DNA from: JAJECS01 sp034428595
GTDB taxonomy: Bacteria > Chloroflexota > UBA11872
Direction: 5' to 3'
DNA length: 15,934 nt
Assembly (NCBI GenBank): GCA_034428595.1
Contig: DAOUHO010000100.1
Span: forward strand, 1 to 15,934
Positions 14,251 to 15,934 of the stretch are shown in pieces. The notes below the pieces were generated by a model. That model saw only the letters and a program-made list of their open reading frames with translations, had not been told where the DNA came from and ran no database searches. A program made the position numbers and the translations under genes. Every line of letters starts with the position of its first letter. Position 1 is the first letter of the stretch.

Positions 14251-14331
14251 GTCATTTCGAGTGGAGCGAGAAATCTAAGGGGCAGGGAGAAGGCGCAACG
14301 CCCTTAGATTCCTCACTGCGTTCGGAATGAC
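14251..14331. repeat. Inverted-repeat element with 31-base arms
   Basis: The arms 14251-14281 and 14301-14331 match in inverted orientation at 25 of 31 positions around a 19-base centre. They start GTCATT and end AATCTAAGGG. The outer part matches the arms of the element at 2970-3056, so both belong to one family (GTCATTCCGA...GAGGAATCT). There is no coding capacity, so any movement would depend on an enzyme elsewhere. Confidence 0.65.
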
Positions 14332-14442
14332 ATTTCAGGAATCGAACCCTCGCCAGAAACGTCGGCAACGCCTCCCCAAGCTCAACGGACGCGCCATGCC
14401 GAGCCATTCCCGGATGCCGTCTCGATGCCGGTGTGACGCGCG

Positions 14443-15762
14443 CTAGCGGGTTTCGGCCAGCGCGACCAGCGAGGCCTTGTTCTGCGAGGCCTGCTCGTAG
14501 AGGTCCATCAGCGCCGCCGCCAGCGCGTGCGGCTCGTGGTGATGCGGCGCCGCCGGGTCCACCACGTCGGCCAGCACCGCCTGCACGCCCGCGTCCAGCA
14601 ACTCGACCTGGGTGGCCGGATCGCAGGTGACCAGCCGGGTGCCGCTGCCCTCGGGCAGCTCAACCTGCGTATTGCTGTTGCCCAGCATGTACTGGAACAG
14701 ATCGGGACCGACGTGTCGCGTGCAGCAGTAGACATGCTCCGCGGGTCCAAAGTCGTCCGTTTCTCCGAGCTCGGTGGCGACGTTGCAGACATAGACCTTG
14801 ACGGCGCGCGAGGCGCGGATGGCGGTGGTCAGCCGACCCACCAGCAGGTTCGGAATCACGCTGGTGAAGACGCTCCCCGGACCCAGCACCACCATGTCCG
14901 CCGCCAGGATTTCTTGAATGGCCGCCGAATTGGCCGCCACGTGTCGCGGCTCGATGAACACGCGCGAGATGGGCTGCCCTGACGACCGCAGCTTGGACTC
15001 GCCGCGCACGATGCGCCCGTCCGCCAGCTCGCCCACCAGCCGGATGTCGGAGTGCGTGGAGGGCAGGATGCGCCCGCGCACCCGCAGCACGTCGCTGAGC
15101 GCGCGCACACCCTGCTCGAAGTTGCCGTCCTTGAGCTCGGTGGTCGCGGCGATCAGCAGATTGCCCAGGCTGTGCCCCTGGAGGCCGCCGCCGCGGCTGA
15201 AGCGATAGTTCATCACCTCGTTCATCAGCGACTCGGAATCGGCCAGCGCGGCCAGGCATTGGCGCACGTCGCCCGGCGGCGCGAGGCCAAACTCCTCCCG
15301 CAGCCGCCCCGAGCTGCCGCCGTCGTCCGCCACGGTCACCACGGCGGTGATGTTGTTGGTGTGCTCCTTGAGCCCCCGCAGCAGGATGCCCAGCCCCGTG
15401 CCGCCTCCGATGGCCACGATTCGCGGACCGCGTTGCAGCCGGCGGCTCTGGTAGAGCGTCTCGGCAATGTTGTCGTCGGGGCTGACGACCACCGACAGCA
15501 CCGTGCGTCCGAGCAGGAACCCGCCGGCCACGACCCCCGCCAGGCCCAACCCGCCGACGACCAGCGAGCGGAAGGGATGCTCGATGAACTGCAGGGTCAT
15601 GTAATAGACCACCGAGCCGGCCGGACCCGGCACGTCGATGGTGCGGTAGACGTAGGCCAGGAACATGGCCAGCGCCAAGGCCAGGATGACCGTGCCCGCG
15701 AAGATGAGGAGGATGTAGCGCTTGACGCCGATACCGAGGGTTAACCAACGACGTGAACGCAT
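14443..15762 (-). CDS. yvcK: YvcK-type UDP-GlcNAc-binding regulatory protein with N-terminal membrane helices
   Basis: 439 residues. Helices at about 16-38 (YILLIFAGTVILALALAMFL) and 65-88 (SLVVGGLGLAGVVAGGFLLG) anchor a cytoplasmic CofD-like domain (115-439). The domain shows IVAIGGGTGLG (115-125), VADDGGSSGRLR (144-155), PPGDVRQCLAAL, LQGHSLGNLLIAA (194-206), VLGPGSVFTSVIPNLLV and CNVATELGETDDF. In other bacteria YvcK binds UDP-GlcNAc and supports peptidoglycan synthesis and growth on gluconeogenic carbon sources. Soluble YvcK is about 320 residues; the membrane-anchored form recalls Chloroflexota and similar lineages. The ATG at 15762 (MRSRRWLTLGIGVKRY) is chosen because the helix follows directly and a TATAAT lies upstream. 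The frame stays open to the right edge, with ATGs at 15867 and 15912, so a longer N terminus is possible. Confidence 0.9.
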   Translation of the reverse strand: MRSRRWLTLGIGVKRYILLIFAGTVILALALAMFLAYVYRTIDVPGPAGSVVYYMTLQFIEHPFRSLVVGGLGLAGVVAGGFLLGRTVLSVVVSPDDNIAETLYQSRRLQRGPRIVAIGGGTGLGILLRGLKEHTNNITAVVTVADDGGSSGRLREEFGLAPPGDVRQCLAALADSESLMNEVMNYRFSRGGGLQGHSLGNLLIAATTELKDGNFEQGVRALSDVLRVRGRILPSTHSDIRLVGELADGRIVRGESKLRSSGQPISRVFIEPRHVAANSAAIQEILAADMVVLGPGSVFTSVIPNLLVGRLTTAIRASRAVKVYVCNVATELGETDDFGPAEHVYCCTRHVGPDLFQYMLGNSNTQVELPEGSGTRLVTCDPATQVELLDAGVQAVLADVVDPAAPHHHEPHALAAALMDLYEQASQNKASLVALAETR

Positions 15763-15853
15763 GCGCGGTCGAGTCTCCAGCCAACGAATGAGTCCGCCGT
15801 CGTCGCGACGCTGGGACTCGGCGGCGCGGAGTACCCGGATGACCCAGGAGCCA

Positions 15854-15859
15854 ATTATA
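15854..15859 (-). promoter_or_regulatory. Consensus -10 box TATAAT before yvcK
   Basis: The minus strand reads GCGTATAATTGG, a perfect TATAAT in GC-rich surroundings, about 90 bases before the chosen start at 15762. A TTGATC lies 20 bases upstream, wider than the usual 17. It supports a start at 15762 over 15912. Prediction by eye only. Confidence 0.35.
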
Positions 15860-15934
15860 CGCGCCATCCGTACCGTAGTGATCAAATCGGCGTCGACCGT
15901 TGAGACGGCCATATGGCACCGGTGGACTGCGATC

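Larger units (their letters stand above)
14015..14442. other. 428-base non-coding gap filled with repeats
   Basis: This gap separates the convergent prenyl synthase and YvcK genes. It holds a worn CATTCCGCC repeat near 14068, a pyrimidine/purine hairpin at 14143-14180, an inverted repeat at 14190-14237 and a large inverted-repeat element at 14251-14331. No gene, RNA or clear terminator is seen in the rest (14015-14060, 14332-14442). Small open frames across it lack ribosome sites and codon bias. Confidence 0.6.

Noticed and set aside
14660..15919. 419-residue minus-strand open frame
   Set aside because: Frame-shifted shadow of yvcK, full of Arg, Gly and His. YvcK in the other frame has all family motifs.

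Overview
This 15.9 kb window is GC-rich bacterial chromosome with intact, tightly packed genes and no phage, transposase, integrase or CRISPR. The best lineage guess is Chloroflexota (SAR202-like or a related uncultured class). The reasons are a YvcK protein with two N-terminal membrane helices, catabolic families often abundant in that phylum (enolase-superfamily dehydratase, Gfo/Idh/MocA oxidoreductase, aldo/keto reductase, Asp-box sialidase-like protein), DUF5069, and many small hairpin repeats between genes. This is inference; no rRNA or single-copy marker is present to fix it.

Layout. 1-1190: a doubtful gene start running off the left edge, repeat fragments, then an aldo/keto reductase on the minus strand. 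1191-1570: an AT-richer, palindrome-rich non-coding stretch. 1571-1646: tRNA-Arg(CCT). 1718-2910, plus strand: a thioredoxin-fold lipoprotein and a small four-helix membrane protein. 3120-4106, plus strand: a Gfo/Idh/MocA oxidoreductase, converging by a 4-base overlap on a minus-strand operon (7371 to 4103) of RDD membrane protein, metallo-beta-lactamase hydrolase and sialidase-like protein; the last two genes are one base apart. 7579-9431, plus strand: an AIM24-family protein and a galactonate/mannonate-dehydratase-like enolase-superfamily enzyme.

9528-12833, all minus strand, is the most unusual part. It holds a 106-residue protein made almost wholly of 11-residue glycine/asparagine repeats, a DUF5069 protein, a PrlF/AbrB-type antitoxin with no adjacent toxin, a protein joining an HsdR-N-like PD-(D/E)XK nuclease domain to a C-terminal RAMA-like domain and overlapping the antitoxin gene, and a short-chain dehydrogenase. 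12980-14014, plus strand: a polyprenyl (probably geranylgeranyl) diphosphate synthase. 14015-14442: a cluster of hairpin repeats. 14443-15762, minus strand: YvcK.

How they fit together. The oxidoreductases, the enolase-superfamily enzyme and the sialidase-like protein suggest scavenging of sugars, sugar acids and related compounds. The isoprenoid synthase and YvcK are housekeeping. The nuclease-RAMA plus antitoxin pair is the best candidate for an undescribed, possibly defensive, module. The 11-mer repeat protein is the best candidate for an undescribed protein family.
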